64,000 nt of DNA from Vicinamibacterales bacterium (GTDB lineage Bacteria; Acidobacteriota; Vicinamibacteria; Vicinamibacterales; UBA2999): NCBI GenBank assembly GCA_041394705.1, contig JAWKHS010000022.1:45519-109518 (forward strand), written 5' to 3'. Position numbers and translations under genes: made by a program. Below the pieces are notes generated by a model that saw only the letters and a list, made by a program, of their open reading frames with translations, was not told the DNA's origin and did not search any database. Of the stretch, positions 34,273-44,028 are shown piece by piece (the stretch's first letter is position 1; every line of letters begins with the position of its first letter).

Positions 34273-35844
34273 GTGATCGACCATCCCGAACGACGCCACG
34301 CCGACGGCATCCACGCCGTGCCGCGGACCGGGGCGCTCCGCCTGGCCGTCGGCGGCACGGTGCTCGTGTTCGATCCGGGAGCCCGCGAAATCGTCGGGCC
34401 GGACGGCCGGCGCACCCGCCTGGCCGCGAAGCCGTCGCTCGTGCTACAGGCCCTCGTGGATCGGGCCGGCGAGGTGGTGACGCGCGATGCGCTGCGACGC
34501 ATCCTCTGGCCGGACGGCACCTGGGTGGATTTCGACAACAACCTGAACAGCGCCGTGGCGACCGTGCGCCAGGCGCTGGGCGACTCGGCCAGGGACGCGC
34601 GGTGTCTCGAGACGATTCCCAAGGTCGGGTACCGTCTCCTCGCGTCGGTCGTGCCCGTGGTACCGCCGCCCGTGGCGGAGCCACCGGCGGCTCCAGAGGC
34701 AGGCGCGGCGGCCGCGGCGCCGCCGCGAGCGCGCTGGCGGGGGTATCCGCGGGCCTGGAGCGCGGCCGTGGCGGTCGCGGTGCTCCTGGCGGGTGCGGCG
34801 TGGTGGAGCCGCGGTCCGCAGGCCCCTCCTGCCGCATCGTCGCCGGTCCCGGCCGCGCGCGCGGCCTTCGAACGCGGCCTGTACCTCCGGGGCCGCGCCC
34901 GCGCGCGGCATGACGATGCCGCCGCCCTGGCGGACGCGCGCGACGCCTTCCACGCGGCCGTGCTCGCCGACGCGGGCTTCGCGGACGCGTTCGCCGAGGA
35001 GGCCGACACGCTGGTCGACATGAGCTTCGCGGGCGGGCGGCCCTTCGTCCAGGGCATGCGCGAGGCGCGCGTCGCGGCCGGCCGGGCGCTGGCGCTCGAT
35101 CCCGGGAACAAGGTCGCCGCGCGCGTGACGGGCACGACGACCCTTTTTCTGGAGTGGGACTTCGCCGCCGCGCGCCAGTGGCTGGACCGCTCGGCCGCCA
35201 GCGGCGAGGACGCCCGCACGGCGATGGCGATGGCGACGTGGCTCGCGGCCGCCGGCGACGCGGCCGGAGCGGTCGAGGCCGCCGAGCGGGCGGTCGCCCT
35301 CGATCCGGCCGCCTGGTACGTCCGCGCGGACCTGGCGATGTTCTACCTGGCGGCGGACCGGCCCGCCGACGCGGCGGAGAGCGCGCGACAGGTGCTGCAG
35401 GTGGAACCGGCGTTCGCCCCGGCGCACGCCTACGCGCTCATCGCCTGCGAGCGGCAGGGCCGGCTGTCGGACGCGGCGGACCACGCGCGAGCCCTGCTTC
35501 GCGCGAGCGGCGCCGGGATGGAGGACGTGACGCGCATCACCGGGCTCGACGATTTGGGCGCCGTGGCCGCGTGGCGCGCGTGGGATCTCGCCCGTCTCGA
35601 GCGGGCCGCCGAGGGCCGGCGGGCCGACTACGCCCTGCCGCTGGCCCTGCGCCTGGCCGCCGCCGGTGACCACGCCGGCGCCATCACGGCCCTTCGCGAC
35701 GCGCTGGACCACGGGCAGGCGCTGCTCGTGTTCCTGCGCGCGTACCCCGAGCTGGCCGGGCTGCACGGACGGCCCGACTTCGAGGCGCTGGTCCGCCAGG
35801 TCGCCGCCGGACGTCCGGGCACGGAGCCGCCGTCGACGGAGTGA
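34273..35844 (+). CDS. CadC-like winged-helix regulator with TM segment and TPR domain
   Basis: The 523-residue protein has a Trans_reg_C DNA-binding domain (about 25-125; VVTRDALRRILWPDG, IPKVGYRLLA), a Pro/Ala-rich linker and one membrane segment (about 160-176). An extracytoplasmic region of TPR-type helices (200-520) follows. This is the architecture of one-component membrane regulators that sense a periplasmic signal. GTG at 34273 follows a GAGAAT hexamer by 8 bases, another possible leaderless start. The target is unknown; the divergent VOC gene is a candidate. Confidence 0.87.
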   Translation: MIDHPERRHADGIHAVPRTGALRLAVGGTVLVFDPGAREIVGPDGRRTRLAAKPSLVLQALVDRAGEVVTRDALRRILWPDGTWVDFDNNLNSAVATVRQALGDSARDARCLETIPKVGYRLLASVVPVVPPPVAEPPAAPEAGAAAAAPPRARWRGYPRAWSAAVAVAVLLAGAAWWSRGPQAPPAASSPVPAARAAFERGLYLRGRARARHDDAAALADARDAFHAAVLADAGFADAFAEEADTLVDMSFAGGRPFVQGMREARVAAGRALALDPGNKVAARVTGTTTLFLEWDFAAARQWLDRSAASGEDARTAMAMATWLAAAGDAAGAVEAAERAVALDPAAWYVRADLAMFYLAADRPADAAESARQVLQVEPAFAPAHAYALIACERQGRLSDAADHARALLRASGAGMEDVTRITGLDDLGAVAAWRAWDLARLERAAEGRRADYALPLALRLAAAGDHAGAITALRDALDHGQALLVFLRAYPELAGLHGRPDFEALVRQVAAGRPGTEPPSTE

Positions 35845-35886
35845 GACCGGACGGCGCGGCACGGTGGCCGCCGCCCCGCACCGCGC

Positions 35887-36462
35887 TCAGGCTCCCGGCC
35901 GCCGCTTCCAGACGTAGGTACGCCGCTCGGTCCACGTGCCCGACGCCGACACGTCGAACGACGTCGTCGTGTGCGTGTCGCCGTCCAGCCGCGACCGGTG
36001 CCCCACCCTGGTCGTGGTCCGGGCTCGAGGATTCCAGAAGGTCTGCACCATTTCGGAGGTGCCGTCGTTTCGGATCTCGTGCGGGCCGCTTCCGAAGGTC
36101 CCATCGCTGCCGTGCTGAGTCGCGATGACGCGGCCCTCGCCCGGGTGCCAGTACTCGTGGAATTCCCAGTAGGTGCCGATCTCTTTGCCATCGCGGACGC
36201 CGTACAGGCGCCCCTTCAGGCTCTTGCGACCGAGGCCCCACTGCCACTCGATGCCGAAGGCGTCGTTCGGGTCGTTGGGCCCCTTGAACGGGGCGTTGTC
36301 GGCCACCCAGGTGCCGATCAGGCGTTCCCAGTTGGCGATGACCGCCGCCGGGGCAGGCGTGGGTTCGGCGAGCGGCTCCAGCGCCCTGGGCGCCGGGCCG
36401 GTGGCCACGGCCAGGGCGAGGGCGACGAGGACGGAACGGATGAGCGGAGGACGTGTCGTCAT
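35887..36462 (-). CDS. Exported lipocalin-like protein of unknown function (DUF1579-like)
   Basis: The 191-residue protein has a signal peptide (about residues 1-28). The beta-rich domain contains WERLIGTWVADN, WGLGRKSLKGRLYG and YWEFHEYWHPGEG. It resembles calycin/lipocalin-like DUF1579 proteins, but the assignment is tentative. The ATG at 36462 is the start that gives a signal peptide; the ATG at 36522 would bury it. It is convergent with the TPR regulator. Confidence 0.72.
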   Translation of the reverse strand: MTTRPPLIRSVLVALALAVATGPAPRALEPLAEPTPAPAAVIANWERLIGTWVADNAPFKGPNDPNDAFGIEWQWGLGRKSLKGRLYGVRDGKEIGTYWEFHEYWHPGEGRVIATQHGSDGTFGSGPHEIRNDGTSEMVQTFWNPRARTTTRVGHRSRLDGDTHTTTSFDVSASGTWTERRTYVWKRRPGA

Positions 36463-36608
36463 GCCGGTCGAGACGCAGACGGCGGCGGCGAAGACGTCAA
36501 CGGCGCCGCAATTCTTCCGCAAGACCGGCGCAAGATGGGGGCATCGCGCGGTGTGCGGGGGATCGAGGATGATGGCGCGTCCGGTCCGTCTCAGGGCCGG
36601 CCCCGTCC

Positions 36609-37367
36609 ATGTCCAGTCATCGCGCGCCCCGCGCGTCGTCCCGCCTCGATCCCGTGGAGGCCTCCCCGGCCCGGTGCGCGGCCCGGCGGGCGGCGGCGGC
36701 CATCCGCAGCGGACGCGGGCTGTCCGACACGGCCTTCGACGAGCTCCTGCCGCCCGAGCTGCGCAAGGTGTCCGACGACTACTGGACGCCGCTTCCGGTG
36801 ATCCGCCGCGTGGCCGCCTGGCTGCGGGCCGAGCGGGTCGGCACGCTGGTGGACATCGGGTCCGGCGCGGGCAAGTTCTGCGTGACCACCGCGCTCCTGG
36901 CGCCGTGCCGCGTCGTCGGCCTGGAGCAGCGGCCCTCGCTCGTCGCCTCCGCCGAGTCGCTCGCGGCGCTCTTCGAGGTGGAGGACCGCGTGCGGTTCGT
37001 GACCGGCGCGTTCGGTGACGTGCCCACGCCGGCCGGTGACGCGTACTACCTCTTCAACCCGTTCGGCGAGTACGCCTTCTCGGCGCTCCAGGACGCCGAC
37101 GACGGCGTGTCGTTCTCCGAGCAGGGCTACACGCGGGACGTGGACGCCACGACGCGGTTCCTCGCGCGCCTGCGGCCCGGCACGGTGGTCATCACCTACA
37201 ACGGCTTCGGGGCCGACCCGCCGCCGAGCTACGAGCAGACGCGCGTGGACCTGGGGTTCCGGGGCGCGCTCCGCCTCTGGAAGAAGCGCCGCCCCCCGAC
37301 GCGGGCGCGGACGTCGTTTCGACTCCACCTGCCCATCGTCGAACCCGCCGACGACGAATCCTGGTGA
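36609..37367 (+). CDS. Class I SAM-dependent methyltransferase
   Basis: The 252-residue cytoplasmic methyltransferase has SAM-binding motif I VDIGSGAGKFC near residue 80 and NPFGEYAFSAL near 149 in the position of the catalytic NPPF-like loop. The acceptor cannot be inferred. The next gene, the TIR-NB-ARC protein, begins 106 bases downstream on the same strand; functional linkage is possible but unsupported. Confidence 0.85.
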   Translation: MSSHRAPRASSRLDPVEASPARCAARRAAAAIRSGRGLSDTAFDELLPPELRKVSDDYWTPLPVIRRVAAWLRAERVGTLVDIGSGAGKFCVTTALLAPCRVVGLEQRPSLVASAESLAALFEVEDRVRFVTGAFGDVPTPAGDAYYLFNPFGEYAFSALQDADDGVSFSEQGYTRDVDATTRFLARLRPGTVVITYNGFGADPPPSYEQTRVDLGFRGALRLWKKRRPPTRARTSFRLHLPIVEPADDESW

Positions 37368-37473
37368 TGGCCGGCTCCCAGTCCGGGCGCTGGGCACGAC
37401 GGCCGGGGCGACACGGCGGATTGACCGCGCTCGGGCGGAACGGGACAATCGGCCTCCGGAGGCCGACGCGGGC

Positions 37474-39882
37474 ATGGAGGCGAGACGTTTCCGGGTGGCG
37501 CTGTCGTTCGCGGGCGAGAAGCGTGACTTCGTCGCCACGGTTGCCCGACTGCTCGCGAACCGCTTCGGCGAGGACCGCATCCTCTACGACAAGTTCCACG
37601 AGGCTGAGTTCGCCCGGTACGACCTGGGCGTGCGGCTTCCCGAACTGTACGGCGCGCAGTCCGACCTGATCGTGCCCATCCTCTGCCCGGCCTACGACGC
37701 CAAGCGTTGGACAGGGTGGGAATGGATCCACATCTATGGGCTGCTCACGAAGGAGGACGGGCATCGCGTGATGCCCTGCCGATTCGAACTGGCGCACGCC
37801 GACGGACTCAGCCCGGCGTCGGCGTTCATCGAGCTCGACGACAAGACGCCTGCGCAGTTCGAGACGCTCATCCTGGAACGGCTCGCCCTGAACGAGGGAC
37901 GATCGAGGGACTACTACCTGGCGACTGGCGCCGCCACCGGCCTGCCCCCGCGAACGTCGATTCCGCACAACCTGCCGGCCCTCCAGCCGTTCTTCGGGCG
38001 CGAGCAGGAACTGCGGAGGATTGCCGACGCGCTGGAGCCGGAGTCCCGCACATGGGGAGCGCTCATCGATGGCCCCGGAGGCATGGGCAAGACGTCATTG
38101 GCCGTGCGCGCCGCCTACGACGTCCCTGCCGACACCTTCGACCGGATCGTGTTCGTGTCCCTCAAGTCCCGCGAGCTCGACGACGACGGCATCCGCGACC
38201 TCTCGGGGTTCCTGATCAGCGGCCTCGCCGAGCTGTTCAACGAGCTCGCGCGGGAGCTGGGTCGTGGCGACATCGCCAAGGCCGTTGAGAGCCAACGCCC
38301 CCGACTCCTTCTCGATGCCCTTCGTGGGACGCGTGTCCTCCTCGTGCTCGACAACCTCGAGTCGCTCACGAAGCCGGACCGGGATACGGTCTTCACCTTC
38401 GTCAAGCGCCTTCCACCAGGGTGCAAGGCCATCCTGACCTCCCGCGGCCGCATCGGGTCAGCGGCCGAAGAGCTGATCCTGGAGAAGCTGAGCGAAGACG
38501 CCGCGCTCGCGACGCTCGCCGCCCTCGCGGAGACGAATCCGACGCTGGCGCGGACCAATGAAGCGGAGCGGCTGGTCCTCTACCGTGAGACGGGCGGGAA
38601 GCCGCTGCTGCTGCGCTGGACGGCGGGGCAGATGGGGCGCGGCAGCTGCGTGACGTTCGCCGACGCGATCGCCCACCTCCGTTCGTGCCCCGGCGGCAAC
38701 GATCCACTGGAGTTCATCTTTGGCGACCTGGTGGGAGATTTCAGCCAGGCCGAGACCGAAGCACTGTGCGCGCTGACGTATTTCACCCTGCCGGCCCGGG
38801 CCGAGCACATCGCCGGCGTGGCCGGACGCCTGCAGGACCCGGACGTCACGCAAGCACTCAAGTCGCTCATCAACAGGTCGCTCGTCGTCCCCAGCGAGGA
38901 ACTCAATACCTTCACGCTGGTGCCGCTCGTCGCGGATTTTCTTCGCGTGAGGAAGCCGGACGTCGTCACCGAGACAGGCAGTCGACTGGAGAAGCACGCA
39001 TTCGCCCTGGCGGTGGAGAACGGGCACAGGAACTATGCGCGCTTCCCGGTCCTCGATGCCGCATGGCCCACGGTGGCCGCGGCTCTCCCAGGATTCATCA
39101 AGGGAGACAACGACCGGCTGCAGACTCTTTGCCGGGCACTCGACGAGTTCCTGACCTTCACCGGACGATGGGACGAACAGTCGGCTCTGTCACTTGACGC
39201 CGAGAGGCGTGCCGAGGCGGCGGGGGCCTTCGAGTCCGCCGGCCGTCGCGCATACGACGCCGGCTGGATTCACATGATGCGCGGCGAGTCTGCCGGCGTG
39301 CTCGCGTGCGCCGACCGCGCGGAGGTCCACTGGCGGAAGGCGGGACGTGGCGCCGAAGAGCGTGCGATGACGATCCACCTTCGCGGCATCGGTCACAGTC
39401 AAGCGGGCAACAATGGCGCGGCGCTCTCTGCCTACCGCGAAGCCGTCGAGCTGGCGCGCGCGGTCAATCGCGAGAGCCACGACGTCGCGGTGTACCTCAA
39501 CGATGTGGCGGGCTCAGAGGCAGACTCCGGAGATTTGCTCGCCGCCGAACGCGACTATCGAGAAGCGCTGCGGATTGCACGTGCCATCGGCGACCAGAAG
39601 GGCGAGGCCATCTACACCGGCAATCTGGCGAACCTGGAACTGCGGAGGGAAGAATGGGACGCTGGCGCCGCACTCGCGCGTGAGGCCCTCCAGTTGTCCG
39701 AGCAGGTCGGCCACCTCGAAGTGATTGCCGACCACAGCCACACCCTGGCCGTGGCGCTGATGAACCAGGACAGACGCGGCGAAGCATTACCTCTCGCGAG
39801 GCGGGCGGTGGAAATCTATCGCAAGCTCCGCAAGGACGTGGCCCGCTACGAACGAACGCTCGCCGACTGCCAGCCGAGGTAA
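37474..39882 (+). CDS. TIR-NB-ARC-TPR STAND protein, candidate antiphage sensor
   Basis: The 802-residue protein has three parts. Residues 5-135 are a TIR/SEFIR-like effector: VALSFAGEKRDFV at the start and RWTGWEW at 78-84, whose E83 is a candidate catalytic glutamate of a NADase. Residues 168-470 are an NB-ARC STAND ATPase with Walker A GPGGMGKTS (200-208), Walker B VLLVLDNLE, sensor-like ILTSRGRIG and GGKPLLLRWTAG in the place of the GLPL motif. Residues 500-802 are TPR repeats, the likely ligand-sensing part. Such proteins commonly deplete NAD after phage sensing. The ATG at 37474 has CCGGAGG upstream. Confidence 0.87.
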   Translation: MEARRFRVALSFAGEKRDFVATVARLLANRFGEDRILYDKFHEAEFARYDLGVRLPELYGAQSDLIVPILCPAYDAKRWTGWEWIHIYGLLTKEDGHRVMPCRFELAHADGLSPASAFIELDDKTPAQFETLILERLALNEGRSRDYYLATGAATGLPPRTSIPHNLPALQPFFGREQELRRIADALEPESRTWGALIDGPGGMGKTSLAVRAAYDVPADTFDRIVFVSLKSRELDDDGIRDLSGFLISGLAELFNELARELGRGDIAKAVESQRPRLLLDALRGTRVLLVLDNLESLTKPDRDTVFTFVKRLPPGCKAILTSRGRIGSAAEELILEKLSEDAALATLAALAETNPTLARTNEAERLVLYRETGGKPLLLRWTAGQMGRGSCVTFADAIAHLRSCPGGNDPLEFIFGDLVGDFSQAETEALCALTYFTLPARAEHIAGVAGRLQDPDVTQALKSLINRSLVVPSEELNTFTLVPLVADFLRVRKPDVVTETGSRLEKHAFALAVENGHRNYARFPVLDAAWPTVAAALPGFIKGDNDRLQTLCRALDEFLTFTGRWDEQSALSLDAERRAEAAGAFESAGRRAYDAGWIHMMRGESAGVLACADRAEVHWRKAGRGAEERAMTIHLRGIGHSQAGNNGAALSAYREAVELARAVNRESHDVAVYLNDVAGSEADSGDLLAAERDYREALRIARAIGDQKGEAIYTGNLANLELRREEWDAGAALAREALQLSEQVGHLEVIADHSHTLAVALMNQDRRGEALPLARRAVEIYRKLRKDVARYERTLADCQPR

Positions 39883-39933
39883 CGCCCGAGCTTCACGGCG
39901 CGGGCAGGTCTGGCAACCGCGCTGGGTCGAACA

Positions 39934-40929
39934 TCACGGCCGCATCGCGGCGATGAGCACCGGATCGATGCGCCACGTGGCGCTGGCATCGGCGGCAACC
40001 CAGACGGATCCGTGCGCCACCACCACCGCGCCTCCGCCGGTGCCTGTGAAGCGCTGAGCCACGCGGTTGCGCTCGGGGTCGATGCGCACGAGCGGGACGC
40101 CCGGCGCGCTGATCCACACCGATCCGGCGCCGGCGGCGATCTCGCCCTCGGCCACGTCCGCGCCGACCGCGACGGTGGCCGTGACCTTGTGCGTCTTGGG
40201 ATCCACGCGCGAGACGGAGCCGTCGCCGCGGTTCAGCACCCAGACGGCGCCCTCTCCCACCGCGAGCCGTCCGGGCCGCGGCCCGACCTTCACGGTCTCC
40301 ACCACCTCGTTGGTGTGCGCGTTCACGTGCGTCAGCACGTCACCGGCCGCGCTCGTGATCCACAGCGCGTCGTCGACCGCGACCACCGACGACGGCGCGG
40401 CCGCGACGCGTATCTCGGCCACCACCGTGCCGCCGTCCGGATCCACGCGCGACACGACGCCGCGTCGGTCGGAGGCGACCCAGACGCTGCCGACACCGGT
40501 GGCGATCCGTCCCGCGGGGTCCGCGACGGCGAGCGTCACCGGCGGGCCGACGGCCGACGTCGTGTCGTCGATCCGCCCGAGGCGTCCCGCCTCGCACAGC
40601 GGCACCCAGATGGCCCCAAGCCCGGCGACGAGGCTGGCGCAGGGCCGGCCGGTCTCAACCGGCGATCCCGGGACGCCGGTGGCAGCCGGGACGCGCACGA
40701 CACCGCGGTCCGTCGGGAGCACCAGGCCGTCGGGTGTCTCGGCCGCGCCGGGACGCAGGGGCACGGGCACCACCGCGGCCGCTTTCAGGCGCGCGAACGG
40801 GACCTGGTCGGGCGGACGGGGCGGCTGGGCGTGGAGCGCCACCGCTGAAAGCGCCGAGAAACCCAGGGCAATCCCGATCCAGCGGCCGATGATTCGCGGC
40901 TGGTGCCGTCCCTCCGCACGAGTGTCCAT
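39934..40929 (-). CDS. Exported YncE/Vgb-like beta-propeller protein
   Basis: The 331-residue exported protein has a signal peptide ending VALHAQ and repeated blades of the form GSVWVASDRRGVVSRVDPDG, VWVLNRGDGSVSRVDPKTH and GSVWISAPG. This is a seven-bladed-type propeller as in YncE or virginiamycin B lyase-like proteins. No lyase histidine can be assigned, so enzyme activity is not claimed. The ATG at 40929 lies 25 bases from the divergent PSD1 gene. Confidence 0.85.
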   Translation of the reverse strand: MDTRAEGRHQPRIIGRWIGIALGFSALSAVALHAQPPRPPDQVPFARLKAAAVVPVPLRPGAAETPDGLVLPTDRGVVRVPAATGVPGSPVETGRPCASLVAGLGAIWVPLCEAGRLGRIDDTTSAVGPPVTLAVADPAGRIATGVGSVWVASDRRGVVSRVDPDGGTVVAEIRVAAAPSSVVAVDDALWITSAAGDVLTHVNAHTNEVVETVKVGPRPGRLAVGEGAVWVLNRGDGSVSRVDPKTHKVTATVAVGADVAEGEIAAGAGSVWISAPGVPLVRIDPERNRVAQRFTGTGGGAVVVAHGSVWVAADASATWRIDPVLIAAMRP

Positions 40930-40954
40930 GCCCGTGGATAATACCGATTGCCCT

Positions 40955-43900
40955 ATGCGCGCATCGATTCCCCTCCGGCGCCGCGCTCTCTGGACCGTCG
41001 CGGGCCTGGCCGCCCTGGCCCTCCTCGACGGCCACCTCGTCGCAGGGCAGCGCCCGGCGGGCACGCAGCCACCGGCGGCCGCCGCGCAGGCTCCCGAGGT
41101 GTTCGAGAGCCGCATCCGCCCCCTGCTCGCCGCGAACTGCTACGCGTGTCACGCCGAGGCCGCCGAGGGCGGGCTGCGCCTGGATTCGCGGGAGGCGCTC
41201 CTGAAGGGCAGCGACACCGGTCCCGTCGTCGAGCCCGGGAAGCCGGAGGCCAGCACGCTCGTCAAGGTCGTGCAGCACGCCGCCGGCTATCCCGCGATGC
41301 CCAAGGGGCGCGGGCCGCTCGCGCAAGCCGACGTCGACCTGCTGGTGGAGTGGGTGCGCGCGGGCGTGCCGTGGCCCGCATCGACGTCTTCGTCGGCAGC
41401 CGCGGCGGCCGCGCCCCGCGGCAAGGTGGTCACGGCCCAGGACCGCGCGTACTGGGCGTTCCAGCCGCTGGCGTCGCACGCGGCCCCTTCCGTGCGCGAC
41501 GCGGCGTGGCCGAGGACGGACATCGATCGGTTCGTGCTGGCGCGGCTCGAGGCCGAGGGCCTGACGCCGGTTGGCCCCGCCGACAAGCGATCGCTGCTTC
41601 GCCGCGCGACGCTGGACCTCACGGGGCTCCCGCCGACGCCGGACGAGGTCGACGCCTTCCTGGCGGACCAATCGCCGGACGCGTTCGACACGGTGATCGA
41701 TCGCCTGCTCGCCTCGCCGCGGTACGGCGAGACCTGGGGCCGGAAGTGGCTCGACGTGGCCCGGTACGGCGAGGACGACTACAGGAGCCTCGATCCCGAG
41801 GGCCGCGGGTACAACCCCTACCCCAACGCCCATCTCTATCGCGACTGGGTCATCACGGCCCTCAACGACGACCTGCCCTACGACCGCTTCGTCACGGCGC
41901 AGCTCGCGGCCGACCTCCTGGACGAGCCCGAGCGCGTGCGCCAGCTGCCGGCCCTCGGGTTCCTCGGCCTGGGGCCCTGGTTCTACGACAACGGCGCCGT
42001 CGAGATCACGCACGCCGACGAGCGGCACGACCGCGTGGACGCGGTGAGCCGCGGCCTGCTGGGCCTCACCGTGGGCTGCGCCCGCTGCCACGACCACAAG
42101 TACGACCCGATCCCCACCACCGACTACTACGCCCTGGCCGGCGTGTTCCTGAACGCGGAGTACCACGAATATCCGTTGGCGCCGAAGGCCGTCGTCGCCG
42201 AGCACAAGGCGAAGGAGAAGGCCCTCGAGAAGAAGCAGCAGATGCTCGGCGAGTTCCTGCGCGTGGAGGGCGAGCAGCTCGCGGCCACCCTGGCCTTCCA
42301 GGCGGCCAAGTACATGAAGGCCGCCTGGCAGGTGACGGGCGAGCCGAAGAAGGAGAAGGCCGAGGTGATCGAGAAGGAGAAGCTCGACTACGAGCTCTTC
42401 GATCGCTGGATCGAGTTCCTGTCCCGGCCGCCCACCTACTACCCGTTCCTCAAGGACTGGCAGGCCATGATCGCCAAGGGCGGCGGCACCGCGAAGGAGG
42501 CCGACACCCTCGCCGCGGCCTTCCAGGAGCTGCTCGTCGGCCTGGTGCTCGAGGAGCGGGACGTCAGCAAGGAGAACGACATCATCAAGGCGCGGGCGCT
42601 GCCGACGGCGAAGCCCAAGGAGCCCGCGAACCTGCCCAACGAGTTCAAGACGAACGACGATTTCTGTCCCGGCTGCAGCCTCGAGCTCCGCAGCATGACC
42701 AAGGAGCGCACCGCGCTCTTCCGCGACGTGTTCGTCGTGGACCTGCGGACCGATGCGATGGCGCCTGGGCGCCGCACCCCGGGGCTGCTGCGCTTCAGCG
42801 GCTGGGGCCTGGAACAGCGCCTGGGGCAGGATCGCCGCGCCACCATCGACGTCCTGCGCAAGGACATCGAGGCCGCCGAGAAGGCGATGCCGCCCAAGTT
42901 CAGCTACGTCCACGGCGTGCAGGACGCCCCCGAGGTCGCCGACATCAAGGTCCACGTGCGCGGCAACCCGATGCGGCTGGGCGACACGGTGCCCCGCGGT
43001 TTCGTCACCGTGCTGGGCCCGGGCGAACGCGCCACGTTCTCGAAGGGCAGCGGGCGGCTCGAACTGGCCGAGGCCATCCTGGCCCAGCCGATCGCCATGC
43101 GCGTCATCGTCAATCGCGTGTGGAAGGACCACTTCGGCACGGGCCTCGTCAACACGCCCAGCAACTTCGGCAGGAACGGCGACACGCCGAGCCACCCCGA
43201 ACTGCTCGACTACCTGGCGCGGTACTTCGTGGACCACGGCCAGTCCCTGAAGGCCCTGCACCGCGAGATGCTGCGGAGCGCCGTCTACCGCCTCAGCGCC
43301 GACGACCAGCCGGCCGCGCGCGCGAAGGACGGCGGCAATCGCCTCTACTGGCACGCCAACCGCCGCCGGCTCACCGCGGAGCAGATCCGCGACGGCGTGC
43401 TCTTCGTCTCCGGCGCGCTCGACGAGAAGATGGGCGGCCCGTCGATTCCGCTCACGCCGCTGTCGGCCCGCCGGACGGTGTACGGCAAGGTCAGCCGGTA
43501 CAAGCTGGACGAGTTCCTGCAGCTCTTCGACTTCCCGAGCCCGAGCCAGACCGCCGAGCAGCGCTTCAGCACGAACGTCCCGCTGCAGCGGCTGTTCTTC
43601 ATGAACAGCGACTTCGTGCAGCAGCACGCCGAGCGCCTGGCCGCCAAGGTGGCCGACGAGCCTGACGACAGCGCCCGTATCCAGAAAGCCTACCGGCTGA
43701 TCTTCGGCCGCGCGGCAACGGCGGACGAAGTGAAGGCCGGACGCGAGTTCCTGGCCGGTGAGCCCCTGAAGCAGTACGAGGAGCGTCAGACGAAAGCCAA
43801 GGCCAAGGCGCCCCCCGACCCGGAGGCACCACCCGCGGCGCCGTCGGGCCGCGAGGCCGGAGCCCCGAGTCCCTCCGAGTCCGGCATGATGGCCGGGGTC

Positions 43901-44014
43901 ACGCCCGGTGCCTCGGCGCCCGACGACGAGAAGGCGAAGATGCTGCCCGTGACCGCGTTTGGCCGGTACGTGAAGGTGCTGCTCAGCTCCAACGAGTTCG
44001 TGTTCGTGAACTAG
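40955..44014 (+). CDS. PSD1 family cytochrome protein (PSCyt1-DUF1549-DUF1553)
   Basis: The 1019-residue exported protein has a signal anchor (about 10-32), then an N-terminal cytochrome c-like domain with C62-Y-A-C65-H66. The DUF1549 domain (about 170-380) contains FVLARLEAEGLTP and WLDVARY. The DUF1553 domain (about 690-960) contains AMRVIVNRVWKDHFG and TPSNFG. Such proteins are abundant in Planctomycetota and Acidobacteriota, usually paired with DUF1501 as here; a role in polysaccharide or sulfated-sugar breakdown is suspected. A Glu/Lys-rich insert lies at 400-560. Start ATG 40955 follows a GATAAT hexamer. Confidence 0.92.
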   Translation: MRASIPLRRRALWTVAGLAALALLDGHLVAGQRPAGTQPPAAAAQAPEVFESRIRPLLAANCYACHAEAAEGGLRLDSREALLKGSDTGPVVEPGKPEASTLVKVVQHAAGYPAMPKGRGPLAQADVDLLVEWVRAGVPWPASTSSSAAAAAAPRGKVVTAQDRAYWAFQPLASHAAPSVRDAAWPRTDIDRFVLARLEAEGLTPVGPADKRSLLRRATLDLTGLPPTPDEVDAFLADQSPDAFDTVIDRLLASPRYGETWGRKWLDVARYGEDDYRSLDPEGRGYNPYPNAHLYRDWVITALNDDLPYDRFVTAQLAADLLDEPERVRQLPALGFLGLGPWFYDNGAVEITHADERHDRVDAVSRGLLGLTVGCARCHDHKYDPIPTTDYYALAGVFLNAEYHEYPLAPKAVVAEHKAKEKALEKKQQMLGEFLRVEGEQLAATLAFQAAKYMKAAWQVTGEPKKEKAEVIEKEKLDYELFDRWIEFLSRPPTYYPFLKDWQAMIAKGGGTAKEADTLAAAFQELLVGLVLEERDVSKENDIIKARALPTAKPKEPANLPNEFKTNDDFCPGCSLELRSMTKERTALFRDVFVVDLRTDAMAPGRRTPGLLRFSGWGLEQRLGQDRRATIDVLRKDIEAAEKAMPPKFSYVHGVQDAPEVADIKVHVRGNPMRLGDTVPRGFVTVLGPGERATFSKGSGRLELAEAILAQPIAMRVIVNRVWKDHFGTGLVNTPSNFGRNGDTPSHPELLDYLARYFVDHGQSLKALHREMLRSAVYRLSADDQPAARAKDGGNRLYWHANRRRLTAEQIRDGVLFVSGALDEKMGGPSIPLTPLSARRTVYGKVSRYKLDEFLQLFDFPSPSQTAEQRFSTNVPLQRLFFMNSDFVQQHAERLAAKVADEPDDSARIQKAYRLIFGRAATADEVKAGREFLAGEPLKQYEERQTKAKAKAPPDPEAPPAAPSGREAGAPSPSESGMMAGVTPGASAPDDEKAKMLPVTAFGRYVKVLLSSNEFVFVN

Positions 44015-44028
44015 GAGACCCGACGACG

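Noticed and set aside
36609..39882. Methyltransferase plus TIR-NB-ARC as a two-gene defence operon
   Set aside because: The 106-base gap, the separate ribosome site and a generic methyltransferase give no support for a functional link.
40655..43627. A 990-codon open frame opposite the PSD1 gene
   Set aside because: Composition is His/Arg/Val/Leu-rich and lacks any family motif; the plus strand encodes clear DUF1549/DUF1553 domains.
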